Source of the DNA: CAWDZK01 sp963807005
GTDB taxonomy: Bacteria > Actinomycetota > Actinomycetes > JACCUZ01
Assembly: GCA_963807005.1 (NCBI GenBank)
Contig: CAWDZK010000006.1
Location: forward strand, 558,001-622,000
DNA length: 64,000 bases
Direction of reading: 5' to 3'
Program-made: the position numbers and the translations under genes
The notes under the pieces: model-generated
The model's database searches: none
The model's input: only the letters and a program-made list of their open reading frames with translations
What the model was told of the DNA's origin: nothing
Shown here: piece after piece, positions 25,949 through 34,019 of the stretch
Position numbering within the stretch: the first letter of the stretch is position 1
Layout: each line of letters starts with the position of its first letter

Positions 25949-27586
25949 ATGAGCGACCACTACGACGTCATCGTCATCGGCTCAGGCGCTGGAGGTGGCA
26001 CCCTGACCCACGCCCTGGCACCGACCGGCAAGCGGGTGCTCCTGCTCGAACGCGGCGACTTCATGCCGCGAGAGGTCGAGAACTGGGACTCCAAGGCGGT
26101 CTGGCTGGACAAGCGCTACAGCAATGCGGGCAAGTGGACCGACGCGGCCACCGGCAAGACCTTCACCCCCAAGCAGCACTACTACGTCGGGGGCAACACC
26201 AAGGTCTACGGCGCCATCCTGTTCCGGTTCCGGGAGCAGGACTTCGACGCGATCCAGCACGTCGACGGGATCTCACCCGCCTGGCCGGTCTCCTACGGCG
26301 ACCTCGAGCCGTGGTACACCCGCGCAGAGCGGCTCTACCAGGTGCACGGTGAACGCGGCGCCGACCCGACCGAGCCGCCGAGCGACGAGCCGTACCCGTT
26401 CCCGGCGATCAGCCACGAGCCCCGCATCGCGCAGCTAGCCGCAGACCTGCGGGGAGCCGGGCTGAACCCGTTCCCGCTGCCCAACGGGATCCTGATGGAC
26501 GAAGCGGCGCCGTGGCGCTCGGCCTGCATCAGGTGCGCCACCTGTGACGGCTACGCCTGCCCGACGAACGGCAAGGCCGATGCCGCGGTCATCGCGGTCG
26601 ACCCGGCGCTGCGCTACCCGAACGTGACGCTGCTGACGAACGCACTGGTCACCCGGCTGGAGACCGACGCCTCGGGGCGGACCGTCACCGAGGTCGTGGT
26701 GGAGCGCGCGGGCTCGGTGGAGCGCTACTCGGCCGACGTCGTCGTGGTCGCGGCCGGCGCGATCAACTCGGCGGCGCTGCTCCTGCGCTCGGCCGGCGAC
26801 CGGCACCGCGACGGGCTGGGAAACGGGTCAGGTCAGCTGGGCCGCAACCTCATGCTGCACAACAACTCGTCGTTGATCGCGTTCTCGACGGCGCCCAACC
26901 CGACGAAGTTCCAGAAGACGTTGGGCATCAACGACTACTACCACGCCGATCCCTCCAGCGACTTCCCGTTCCCGCTCGGGGCGATGCAGATGCTGGGGAA
27001 GAGCGACGCCACCCTGATCGGGTTCGACGTCAAGGACCACCCGGACCCGGCCGAGGTGGCCCGGCACGCCCTCGACTTCTGGCTGACCACCGAGGACCTG
27101 CCGCTGCCCGGAAACCGCGTCACCGTCGACGGCGACGGAGCGATCAGCCTGCGCTACACGCCGACCAACCTGGAGGCGCACCGGCGGCTGAGAGCGCGGT
27201 TCGAGAGCCTCCTCTCGGCGATGCAGTGCCGGGACGAGGTGTACGAGAACCTGTCCTACGTCGGTGGCCGGCTCGGGATCGCCGGCGTCGCCCACCAGAA
27301 CGGCACCGCCCGCTTCGGCACCGACCCCGCGACGTCCGTGCTCGACCTCGACTGCAAGCTGCACGAGGTGGACAACGTCTACGTCGCCGACTCGAGCTTC
27401 TTCGTCTCGAGCACGGCGGTGAACCCGACCCTCACCATCATCGCCAACGCGCTGCGGGTGGCGGAGAACGTGGCGAACCGGCTCGGCGCCAGCACCCTCG
27501 CCGAGCCGGTCGCCCGACCGGTGATCCCGACCCAGGGCCCGACGCTCCTCCTGACCCCCTCTCCGGCGGGATCGAGCAGTCGATGA
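25949..27586 (+). CDS. GMC-family FAD oxidoreductase (sugar dehydrogenase type)
   Basis: 545 residues. FAD-binding VIVIGSGAGGGTLTHAL is at 7-23. The active-site pair is H449 (GVAHQNGTARFG) and N492 (STAVNPTLTIIANAL). A Cys-rich stretch, SACIRCATCDGYACPTNGKA, places it with the gluconate 2-dehydrogenase/pyranose-oxidising branch of GMC enzymes rather than choline dehydrogenase. It likely oxidises a sugar or polyol hydroxyl; the electron acceptor is unknown. No signal peptide. GGAGGAGAA at 25934-25942 is an excellent ribosome-binding site for ATG 25949. Its stop overlaps the next start (ATGA). Confidence 0.9.
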   Translation: MSDHYDVIVIGSGAGGGTLTHALAPTGKRVLLLERGDFMPREVENWDSKAVWLDKRYSNAGKWTDAATGKTFTPKQHYYVGGNTKVYGAILFRFREQDFDAIQHVDGISPAWPVSYGDLEPWYTRAERLYQVHGERGADPTEPPSDEPYPFPAISHEPRIAQLAADLRGAGLNPFPLPNGILMDEAAPWRSACIRCATCDGYACPTNGKADAAVIAVDPALRYPNVTLLTNALVTRLETDASGRTVTEVVVERAGSVERYSADVVVVAAGAINSAALLLRSAGDRHRDGLGNGSGQLGRNLMLHNNSSLIAFSTAPNPTKFQKTLGINDYYHADPSSDFPFPLGAMQMLGKSDATLIGFDVKDHPDPAEVARHALDFWLTTEDLPLPGNRVTVDGDGAISLRYTPTNLEAHRRLRARFESLLSAMQCRDEVYENLSYVGGRLGIAGVAHQNGTARFGTDPATSVLDLDCKLHEVDNVYVADSSFFVSSTAVNPTLTIIANALRVAENVANRLGASTLAEPVARPVIPTQGPTLLLTPSPAGSSSR

Positions 27587-28587
27587 CGGCCGCGACGCTC
27601 CCGGGCGGAGCTCCCGTGACGACGCCCGGCTTCACCGCGTACGACCGGTCGTTCATCGCTGTCACCGGTCGTTCGCCTCTGCTGACCAAGGTGCTCGACG
27701 CCGACGCGCACGAGGGCCCGGTCTACGCGGCGGACACCGACACGCTGTACTTCACCAGCCTGCCGCGCGTGCGACGGGAGGCGGGCCTGGAGGTGCCGCT
27801 CGTCGACATCCGCCGGATCGTGCTGGACGGCTATCGGTTCCCGCTCGAGCGTGAGCGGGTGTCGGTCGTCCGGCCGCAGGCCAACGCGGCGAACGGGATG
27901 ACCGCCGCCCCGGACGGCGGCCTGATCGTGTGCGAGCAGGGGAGCTGGTTCCAGCCGGCCAGGTTGAGCCGGGTCGACCCGGTCACCGGCGTGGCCGACG
28001 GTCTGGTGGACCGGCGCGGCGGCGTCCGGCTGGCATCACCGAACGACGTCGTGGTCCGGCACGACGGGACGATCTGGTTCACCGACCCGTCGTACGGCTT
28101 CCTCCAGGGCTTCCGGCCCCGGCCCGAGTGCGCCGACCTGCTCTACCGCTGGGACCCCGTCGCCGGGTCGCTGACCGTCGTCGACGACTCGTTCGACAAG
28201 CCGAACGGCGTGGCCTTCTCGCCGGACGGCTCCATCCTCTACGTCACCGACAGCGGTGCCGACCACGGTCCGGGCAGCTTCGACGCCCGACGCCCGCACC
28301 GGGTGGTGGCGCTGGACCTCGACGACGCCGGCACGGTCCGGGGGAGACGCGTGCTTGCCGACATCAGCCCCGGGGCTCCCGACGGCGTCACCACCGACGT
28401 GACGGGACGGGTGTACGTGTCCTCCACCTCCGGCGTCCAGGTCTTCACCCCGGACGGCCACCTCGTCGGCCAAATCGATGTGCCCGGTGCCGTGAACTTC
28501 ACGTTCGGCGGACCGGAGCACGACGTCCTGTACATCACCGCAGACACCGCCGTCTGGGCGGCCGTGCTCGATACGAGAGGAGCGTGA
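27583..28587 (+). CDS. SMP-30/gluconolactonase-like lactonase
   Basis: 334 residues, six-bladed beta-propeller of the SMP-30/gluconolaconase/LRE family, which hydrolyses aldonolactones using a divalent metal. Visible metal-site motifs are AHEGPVYAA (Glu), ASPNDVVVRHDGTIWFTDPSYG (Asn/Asp), PNGVAFSPDGSILYVTD and APDGVTTDVTGRVYVSS. It follows the GMC oxidoreductase with a 4-base overlap, suggesting it opens the lactone that enzyme makes. A second, architecturally different SMP-30 enzyme lies two genes downstream. Confidence 0.9.
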   Translation: MTAATLPGGAPVTTPGFTAYDRSFIAVTGRSPLLTKVLDADAHEGPVYAADTDTLYFTSLPRVRREAGLEVPLVDIRRIVLDGYRFPLERERVSVVRPQANAANGMTAAPDGGLIVCEQGSWFQPARLSRVDPVTGVADGLVDRRGGVRLASPNDVVVRHDGTIWFTDPSYGFLQGFRPRPECADLLYRWDPVAGSLTVVDDSFDKPNGVAFSPDGSILYVTDSGADHGPGSFDARRPHRVVALDLDDAGTVRGRRVLADISPGAPDGVTTDVTGRVYVSSTSGVQVFTPDGHLVGQIDVPGAVNFTFGGPEHDVLYITADTAVWAAVLDTRGA

Positions 28588-28592
28588 CCGCC

Positions 28593-29732
28593 ATGCCCGC
28601 GGTCCGAACCCGCAGGATCCTCGACGCTGCCGGCGTCGATGCCGTCCTCGCTGCCGCCGAGCAGCACGCCCTGGCCGAGAAGTACCGGGTCGTGATCGCG
28701 GTGGTCGACGCGTCCGGCCGGCTGCTCGGGCTCAGGCGCACCGAGGACGCCCAGCTCGCGAGCGACCAGGTCGCCATCGACAAGGCCCGGACCGCCGCGA
28801 TCTTCGTGCGCCCGAGTCGCGAGATCGAGGAGCAGGTCAACGGCGGCCGGCTCGGCGGGCTGGCCCTGCACGGGGCACGAGCCCTGATCGGTGGCATCCC
28901 GCTCGTCGTCGACGGCGAGGTCGTCGGCGCCGTAGGGGCCAGCGGCGAGACGACCGGCGAGGACGAGTCGGTCTCGCTCGCCGGTGCGGCGGCCTCGTTC
29001 AGCACCCGGGACGTGCCCGCGCTGTCGCAGTCGGCTGCCCGGGCGGCTGCCGAGGCTGCGGCCGCGGTCGCGGTGGCCAGAGGAGTTGCTCCCGTGGTCG
29101 CGGTCGTCGACGCCGGGGGGGACCTGGTGCACCTGTGGCGCCCGGACGCGGCGCAGGTCGCCAGCGTCGGGGTCGCCACGGACAAGGCGCGCACGGCGGC
29201 GTTGTTCCGGCGGCCGAGCAAGGACTTCGAGGACCAGGCCTCCGGGGGGCGGCCGGCTGCCCTGCACCTGGCCGGAGCGGTCCCGTTGCAGGGCGGGATG
29301 CCGATCACTGTCGAAGGCCACGTCGTCGGCGCGGTCGGGGTCAGCGGGGCGTCCTCCGCCGACGAGGACCAGGAGATCTCGGTGGTCGGGCAGCTGGCCG
29401 GCGAAGCCGCGGCGGGCGGGACCGTCGCCCAGGAGGCGGCCTTCTTCCCCCGGCAGGTGGTGCGGGAGAAGTTCGAGACCGGTGGCCTGCTCGTCGACAC
29501 CAGCGGCTACAAGGTCGACGCCGGCCGGCGCACCCGCCCCGGAGAGGTCGAGCTGCACGACGACGTCGTCGACATCATGCACGTCGTGGAGGGCGAGGCG
29601 ACGGTGGTCGCGGGCTCGGCCACCCACCAGCTCGGTGAGGGTGACGTGCTGGTCATCCCCAACGGCGTACCGCACCAGTTCGTCGACGTGACCGAGCCGT
29701 TCCTCTACTTCGTGGCCAAGGTCGAGGCGTGA
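28593..29732 (+). CDS. Tandem GlcG/HbpS-like domains fused to a cupin
   Basis: 379 residues with three domains. Two GlcG/HbpS (DUF336) repeats occupy about 1-130 and 131-265, each with the pattern VVDASG/VVDAGG, DKARTAA, FVRPSRE/FRRPSKD and GGIPL/GGMPI plus VVGAVG. A C-terminal cupin barrel (about 275-379) has HDDVVDIMHVVEGEATVV and GDVLVIPNGVPHQFVDV. HbpS binds haem; GlcG function is unknown; cupins bind metal or small ligands. ATG at 28593 is used because AGGAG (28578-28582) is correctly spaced for it, not for the GTG at 28584. The triple fusion is unusual and the role is unassigned. Confidence 0.82.
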   Translation: MPAVRTRRILDAAGVDAVLAAAEQHALAEKYRVVIAVVDASGRLLGLRRTEDAQLASDQVAIDKARTAAIFVRPSREIEEQVNGGRLGGLALHGARALIGGIPLVVDGEVVGAVGASGETTGEDESVSLAGAAASFSTRDVPALSQSAARAAAEAAAAVAVARGVAPVVAVVDAGGDLVHLWRPDAAQVASVGVATDKARTAALFRRPSKDFEDQASGGRPAALHLAGAVPLQGGMPITVEGHVVGAVGVSGASSADEDQEISVVGQLAGEAAAGGTVAQEAAFFPRQVVREKFETGGLLVDTSGYKVDAGRRTRPGEVELHDDVVDIMHVVEGEATVVAGSATHQLGEGDVLVIPNGVPHQFVDVTEPFLYFVAKVEA

Positions 29733-29742
29733 GGTGATGGGG

Positions 29743-31344
29743 ATGGCCACCGTGCACGCTCTGACCGCGAACCTCCCCCGCCCGCCCCAGCTGCTGCCCG
29801 GTCGACCCGACGCCGTCGTCGACCTGCAGACCGACGAGGGGGCCGCGCTCGTCGGTGCGGTCTGGCGGTACGGCGACGCCCGGGTCGAGGAGGTCGACTT
29901 CGTCGAGGTCGGCTCGGTCGCGGACCCGCTCGGCCCGGGCGACGTCCCCAACCGCACGTACGAGGTCCTGCCGCAGGCCGGGGCCGCCGAGTTCGACGAC
30001 TCGTCCTGGCCGGTGCTGAGCCCGGCCGACACGATGCGCCGGCTGAGCACCGGCAAGGTCTGCTTCAGCTGGTACCGCACCGAGGTCACCGTCCCCGAGC
30101 GGGTCGGGGACCTCGACCCGACCGGGGCGACGGTCGTCTTCGAGGTGGTGGTCGACGACTACGCGGAGGTCTGGGTCGACGGCCGGCTGCCGGCTGCGCT
30201 GGGCGACGCCGGCGGTCAGGTCGTCAGCGGGTTCAACGCCCCGAACCGCGTCGTCCTCACCAGCGACGCCCGACCGGGTCAGTCGTTCAGCGTCGCCGTG
30301 CTCGGCATCAACGGGCCGATCTCGGCTGCACCGCGGAACTACATCTGGCTGCGCAACGCCACCCTCGACTTCTTCGCGCCGGAGAGCGCGGTCGCGATGA
30401 TGGAGGCGCCGTACGAGGTCAGTCGGGTCGATGCGGAGATCGACGCCCTGCTGCCGCCCGGGACTCCGCTGCACCGGGTGGCCGGAGGCTTCGAGTTCAC
30501 CGAGGGCCCGGTCTGGGCACCTGATGGCACGCTGCTGTTCAGCTCGCCGAACACCAACCAGGTCTACCGGCTGGCGGGCGGCCGGCTGACGGTGTTCCGG
30601 TCGCACAGCGGGTACACCGGTGTCGACATCGGCCGCTACCACCAGCCCGGTTCGAACGGTCTGACCTTCGACCCGCAGGGCCGGCTCACGCTGTGCCAGC
30701 ACGGCAACCGCCGGGTCATCCGCGTGGAGCCGCACGGGAACGTGTCGGTGCTGGCCGACCGCTTCGACGGCAAGCGGCTGAACAGCCCGAACGACCTCGT
30801 CTACCGCTCCGACGGCGTCCTGTACTTCACCGACCCGCCGTTCGGGCTCCCGGAGCTCTTCGACGACCCCAAGAAGGAGCTCGCGGTCAGCGGCGTGTTC
30901 CGGGTGCGGGACGGCGAGATCTCCCTGGTCGACGACTCGCTCGCCGGGCCGAACGGCCTCGCGTTCTCGCCGGACGAGAGGTACCTGTACGTCGGCAACT
31001 GGGACCCGGACCAGAAGGTGGTCATGCGCTACGACGTCGCGCCTGACGGCAGTACCTCCACGGGGACGGTGTTCTTCGACATGACCCCGGCCGAGGGCGT
31101 GGACGCGATCGACGGGATCAAGGTCGACGTGGCGGGCAACCTCTGGGTCTGCGGTCCCGGCGGCGTGTGGGTCCTCTCGCCCGACGGCCGACACCTGGCC
31201 ACGATCCGGCTGCCCGAGGACCCGCACAACCTCGCCTGGGGCGACGACGACGGCCGCGGGCTCTACATCACGGCGCTGACCAGCGTCTACCGGCTGCGGA
31301 CCGCCGTCGTCGGCATCCGCCCCCACCTGGAGGAGATCTCATGA
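29743..31344 (+). CDS. Jelly-roll carbohydrate-binding domain fused to an SMP-30 lactonase
   Basis: 533 residues. The first ~205 form a beta-sandwich like the sugar-binding domain of family 2 glycosidases (FDDSSWPVLSPADTM, CFSWYRTEVTVPE, VVDDYAEVWVDGRLP). Then comes an SMP-30 propeller with FEFTEGPVWAPDGTLLFSS, GSNGLTFDPQGRLTLCQHG, LNSPNDLVYRSDGVLYFTDP and PNGLAFSPDERYLYVGN. The propeller is probably a lactonase, with the N-terminal domain recognising a glycan or holding the enzyme in position. ATG 29743 has GAGGTG six bases upstream; GTG 29734 and ATG 29737 are alternatives. No secretion signal is visible. Confidence 0.85.
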   Translation: MATVHALTANLPRPPQLLPGRPDAVVDLQTDEGAALVGAVWRYGDARVEEVDFVEVGSVADPLGPGDVPNRTYEVLPQAGAAEFDDSSWPVLSPADTMRRLSTGKVCFSWYRTEVTVPERVGDLDPTGATVVFEVVVDDYAEVWVDGRLPAALGDAGGQVVSGFNAPNRVVLTSDARPGQSFSVAVLGINGPISAAPRNYIWLRNATLDFFAPESAVAMMEAPYEVSRVDAEIDALLPPGTPLHRVAGGFEFTEGPVWAPDGTLLFSSPNTNQVYRLAGGRLTVFRSHSGYTGVDIGRYHQPGSNGLTFDPQGRLTLCQHGNRRVIRVEPHGNVSVLADRFDGKRLNSPNDLVYRSDGVLYFTDPPFGLPELFDDPKKELAVSGVFRVRDGEISLVDDSLAGPNGLAFSPDERYLYVGNWDPDQKVVMRYDVAPDGSTSTGTVFFDMTPAEGVDAIDGIKVDVAGNLWVCGPGGVWVLSPDGRHLATIRLPEDPHNLAWGDDDGRGLYITALTSVYRLRTAVVGIRPHLEEIS

Positions 31345-31904
31345 GCAAGGGACTGACCGTCGGCGCCGTCCTGCCCGACTTCGTGCTGCCCGACGACCAG
31401 GGCGTCATGCACCGGCTGTCGGAGCTTCAGGGCGACGACGCACTGGTGCTCCAGCTCGGCCGGGGCGAGCACTGCCCGCGGGAGCGGCAGCACCACAAGG
31501 AGCTGCTGCGGCTGCAGGAGCTGGTGCCGGTCGCGTTCACCAGGCTGGTCACGATCCTGCCGAACGACCAGCACGACACCAACAAGATGAAGATCGCGAC
31601 CGGTGCGTGGTGGACCTTCCTGTGCGACAGCGACCTCACCGTGCAGAGCGCGCTCGAGATCGACGAGTACACCGACGTGCACCACCCGGCCACCGTCCCT
31701 CACACCGTGGTGCTCGGTCCCGGCCTGGTCATCGACAAGGTGTACTGCGGCTACTGGTTCTGGGGCCGCCCGTCGGTCGACCAGCTGTGGGCCGACCTGC
31801 AGGACCTGTTCCGCCGGACCAAGGCCGACTTCGACCCGACGACCGCGGAAGCACGGGCGGCTTGGGAGGCGAGCCAGGTCGAGGCCGTTCCCGCCCAGCG
31901 GTAG
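31341..31904 (+). CDS. Peroxiredoxin-like thioredoxin-fold protein
   Basis: 187 residues, AhpC/TSA-like thioredoxin fold: GAVLPDFVLPDDQGV, then GRGEHCPRERQHH with the single candidate peroxidatic C45, and a C-terminal YCGYWFWGRPSVDQLW. The usual WCPxC second Cys is replaced by Arg, so it would act as a one-Cys enzyme or may have lost peroxidase activity. It closes the sugar-oxidation operon (4-base overlap) and could remove H2O2 if the GMC enzyme uses oxygen. A paralog with C45 in the same position is at 38056. Confidence 0.8.
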   Translation: MSKGLTVGAVLPDFVLPDDQGVMHRLSELQGDDALVLQLGRGEHCPRERQHHKELLRLQELVPVAFTRLVTILPNDQHDTNKMKIATGAWWTFLCDSDLTVQSALEIDEYTDVHHPATVPHTVVLGPGLVIDKVYCGYWFWGRPSVDQLWADLQDLFRRTKADFDPTTAEARAAWEASQVEAVPAQR

Positions 31905-31957
31905 CTAGGCTGCTGCCCGTCGAGCAGTCCCCATCGGACGAGACGGAGGTGGCTGCC

Positions 31958-32338
31958 GTGAGCGGTCGCGTCGTGCATTTCGAGATCCCCGCCGACGACC
32001 CGGCTCGTGCCCACGAGTTCTACCGGTCCGCGTTCGGTTGGAGCATCGACTCGATGCCTGGCATGGAGTACGCGATGGTGAGCACCACCCCCACCGACGA
32101 GCACGGGGCGCCGTCCGCTCCGGGGGCCATCAACGGCGGGATGCTCGCGCGGCAGGCACCGGTCACCAGCCCGGTCATCACCATCGAGGTCGACGACATC
32201 GACAAGGTGTTGGAGACGATCGGTTCCCTGGGTGGTTCGAGCCTCCGGGAGAAGCAGCCGGTGGGCGACATGGGCTTCGCGGCGTACTTCACCGACTCCG
32301 AAGGCAACGTCGTCGGCCTCTGGCAGAACGCCGGGTGA
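31958..32338 (+). CDS. VOC-family (glyoxalase/bleomycin-resistance-like) protein
   Basis: 126 residues, one VOC domain: VVHFEIPADDPARAHEFYRS at the start and MGFAAYFTDSEGNVVGLWQN at the end, typical of two betaalphabetabetabeta modules with metal ligands at His/Glu positions. Substrate unknown. GTG at 31958 is preceded by GGAGGT (31945-31950). Its stop TGA (32336-32338) is the first base triplet of a 46-base direct repeat of the 3' end of the neighbouring HNH gene. Confidence 0.85.
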   Translation: MSGRVVHFEIPADDPARAHEFYRSAFGWSIDSMPGMEYAMVSTTPTDEHGAPSAPGAINGGMLARQAPVTSPVITIEVDDIDKVLETIGSLGGSSLREKQPVGDMGFAAYFTDSEGNVVGLWQNAG

Positions 32339-32381
32339 GCTGTCTGTCCCGCCGCTGGGCGGTGGTCGGCTGTGGCCGGCG
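32336..32381. repeat. Relic copy of the 3' end of the HNH gene
   Basis: This 46-base stretch is about 85-90% identical to 32554-32600, which contains the stop and last codons of the HNH endonuclease gene. Translated on the minus strand it still reads AGHSRPPP, as in the intact gene. It looks like what remains of a former second 13E12-type gene or of a duplication, and it now supplies the VOC gene's stop codon. Confidence 0.7.
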
Positions 32382-32390
32382 CCTGGACGA

Positions 32391-32463
32391 GCGCCGACGA
32401 CGGCGCAACCCCGTCGCACGCCCGTTCCGGGCGCCGGTCCGCGCCGTTGTGCCGTCGTTCGTG
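32391..32463. repeat. Intergenic inverted repeat, ACGACGGCGCAA family, copy 1
   Basis: Left arm GACGACGGCGCAA (ending 32408) and right arm TTGTGCCGTCGTTCGTG (32447-32463) are imperfect complements around a 38-base loop. The same arm sequence with a 37-base loop recurs at 49852-49922. It lies in the gap between the VOC and HNH genes. The loop sequences are unrelated. Function unknown; REP-like element or RNA hairpin are possible. Confidence 0.6.
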
Positions 32464-32553
32464 TTCGCGCCGGTCGCCGCCGGTCAGCTGGACCTGCCGG
32501 ATGCGCACAACCGGTAGGTGCGTCTCACCGGCACCGTAAAGGGGGACGGTGGC

Positions 32554-32600
32554 TGAGCTGTCAGTCCCGCGGGCGGGGCGGTGGTCGGCTGTGGCCGGCT
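32554..32600. repeat. Direct-repeat partner at the 3' end of the HNH gene
   Basis: Second copy of the block at 32336-32381; it covers the last codons (encoding AGHSRPPPRPRD), the stop and seven further bases of the HNH gene on the minus strand. Similarity extending past the stop shows that the duplication was of DNA, not only of coding sequence. Confidence 0.65.
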
Positions 32601-33889
32601 CGGGATGGCTCGGGGCCGAGCGTCTTGCCGGTTGCGGGATGCACGAGGCGGTAGCGGCCGTCGGGGAGTCGGTCGAGCTGCCAGTGGCCCTCGTGCAGCA
32701 TCAGGTGGTGGGCCTCGCAGGGAAGGGCGCCGTTGGCGATCGTCGTCGGTCCGCCCACCTCGACCGGGACCAGGTGATGGCCGTCGGCCCAGGCAACCGG
32801 CCGGTCGCAGTGCGGGGCGCAGCAGATGTCGCCGTCGCGCGCGACGATGGCGCGGCGCTGGGCGGCGGTGAAGAACCGGCGTTGGCTGCCGGCCTCGACC
32901 ACGGTGCCGTCCGGGCCGAGCCTGACGAAGGTCGCGAGGCTGTCACAGCCGAGCCGACGGCCGGTCGAGGCCGTGATCCATCCGGCCCAGGTCAGCGTCC
33001 CGCCGGGTGATGCGGTGTCGGTCGAGGCGGCAGCCGGGGCCTGAGCCGGTGCCGCCGGTGCGGCGGCCAGACCGGCACCGTCCAGGGTGACGACCAGCTG
33101 GCTGCGGTGCCGGCCGGTCCGGCCCGCCGAGGCGGTGTCGGGGGAGTCGAGGCAGTGCCGGCAGATGTCGGCGAGCGCGTCCAGCCGCCGGCGAGCCGCT
33201 GTGCGCCCGTCGCCCCGGACGGGCGGGCCGGCTGCATGCACCGCGGCGGCGACGACAGCGGCGGTGCTCTCGTCCGCCGTTCCGGAGATCACGGTGACCC
33301 CGGTCAGCGTCGGACTCAGCGTGAGCCCCGCACGCTCGTAGCGCCGGACGGCGGCTGCGTCCGCCGCATCCGGGTCCAGTGCGTGCTGGAACGCGCGCAT
33401 CAGGTCCGCGGTCGCGCGGACGTCGCCGTCTGTCGCGGTCTGGACAGCCTCCGCCTCGATCAAGGTGACGGCACCAGCCGGGGCGTCGCGGGTCGCGTCA
33501 GCGATCACGGCGGCATGCGCACCGGTGATCGTCCCGGCGGTCAGTGCGGCGCTGGTGTTCGGAAGGGCCCCGGACCGGAGGGCGCGCGCCGTCCTCACGG
33601 TCCGGGCCGCCTGGACCGGCGTGTGGTGGCTGACCGCACGCAGCCAGGCGCCCGCAGTGAGCGCACCGTCGAGGCAGTAGCTGCCGCGGGCGTCGACTTC
33701 GCCCACCGTGGTCAGGAGCAGCGCGTCACAGCGGGCCCTCGCCCGGTTCAGGCCGGACACCAGGGCGGCGAGCTGGTCGTGCGAGACGTCGCCCGCACCA
33801 CGCTCCAGCTCGCGCTGCAGCCCGGTGAGGGCGCGGTCGACGGCCACCCGAGCCGCCTCGAGGCCACCGACCGCTGCTGTCGAACACAT
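32561..33889 (-). CDS. HNH endonuclease-domain protein of the 13E12/DUF222 family
   Basis: 442 residues: an N-terminal DUF222 (13E12 repeat) helical region (about 1-300) and a C-terminal HNH nuclease with CCAPHCDRPVAWADGHHLVP, then GGPTTIANGALPCEAHHLML. These genes are dispersed repeats in actinobacteria, sometimes with intron- or transposon-like spread; their role is unknown. The ATG at 33887-33889 lies inside a perfect LexA box, so expression should be DNA-damage-inducible. The start could instead be further downstream. A relic of another copy's 3' end lies 170 bases beyond its stop. Confidence 0.88.
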   Translation of the reverse strand: MCSTAAVGGLEAARVAVDRALTGLQRELERGAGDVSHDQLAALVSGLNRARARCDALLLTTVGEVDARGSYCLDGALTAGAWLRAVSHHTPVQAARTVRTARALRSGALPNTSAALTAGTITGAHAAVIADATRDAPAGAVTLIEAEAVQTATDGDVRATADLMRAFQHALDPDAADAAAVRRYERAGLTLSPTLTGVTVISGTADESTAAVVAAAVHAAGPPVRGDGRTAARRRLDALADICRHCLDSPDTASAGRTGRHRSQLVVTLDGAGLAAAPAAPAQAPAAASTDTASPGGTLTWAGWITASTGRRLGCDSLATFVRLGPDGTVVEAGSQRRFFTAAQRRAIVARDGDICCAPHCDRPVAWADGHHLVPVEVGGPTTIANGALPCEAHHLMLHEGHWQLDRLPDGRYRLVHPATGKTLGPEPSRAGHSRPPPRPRD

Positions 33890-33895
33890 GTTCGA
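33880..33895. promoter_or_regulatory. LexA (SOS) box overlapping the HNH start codon
   Basis: TCGAACACATGTTCGA is an exact match to the mycobacterial/actinobacterial SOS consensus TCGAAC-N4-GTTCGA. The spacer contains the start codon of the minus-strand HNH gene, so LexA bound here would block initiation directly. Known 13E12-family genes in mycobacteria are LexA-controlled, which supports this call. Confidence 0.85.
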
Positions 33896-34019
33896 ATCTC
33901 ACCGCACCACGACGGGTTGGAGAAAGGCGAAAACCGTTGGTGGACAATGGATTTTCGTCATCCACAGCGTTGGCGTCGACAGGTCGTCTGCACCGCCGCT
34001 CGCAGGGCGCTGGCGTCGC

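Noticed and set aside
28584..28592. GTG at 28584 as the start of the HbpS-cupin gene
   Set aside because: The AGGAG at 28578-28582 would be only one base from this codon, whereas it is well spaced for ATG 28593.
33896..34019. TGTGGATGA and TTGTCCACC as DnaA boxes of a replication origin
   Set aside because: Only two imperfect matches exist, without dnaA, dnaN, parAB or an AT-rich unwinding region nearby.
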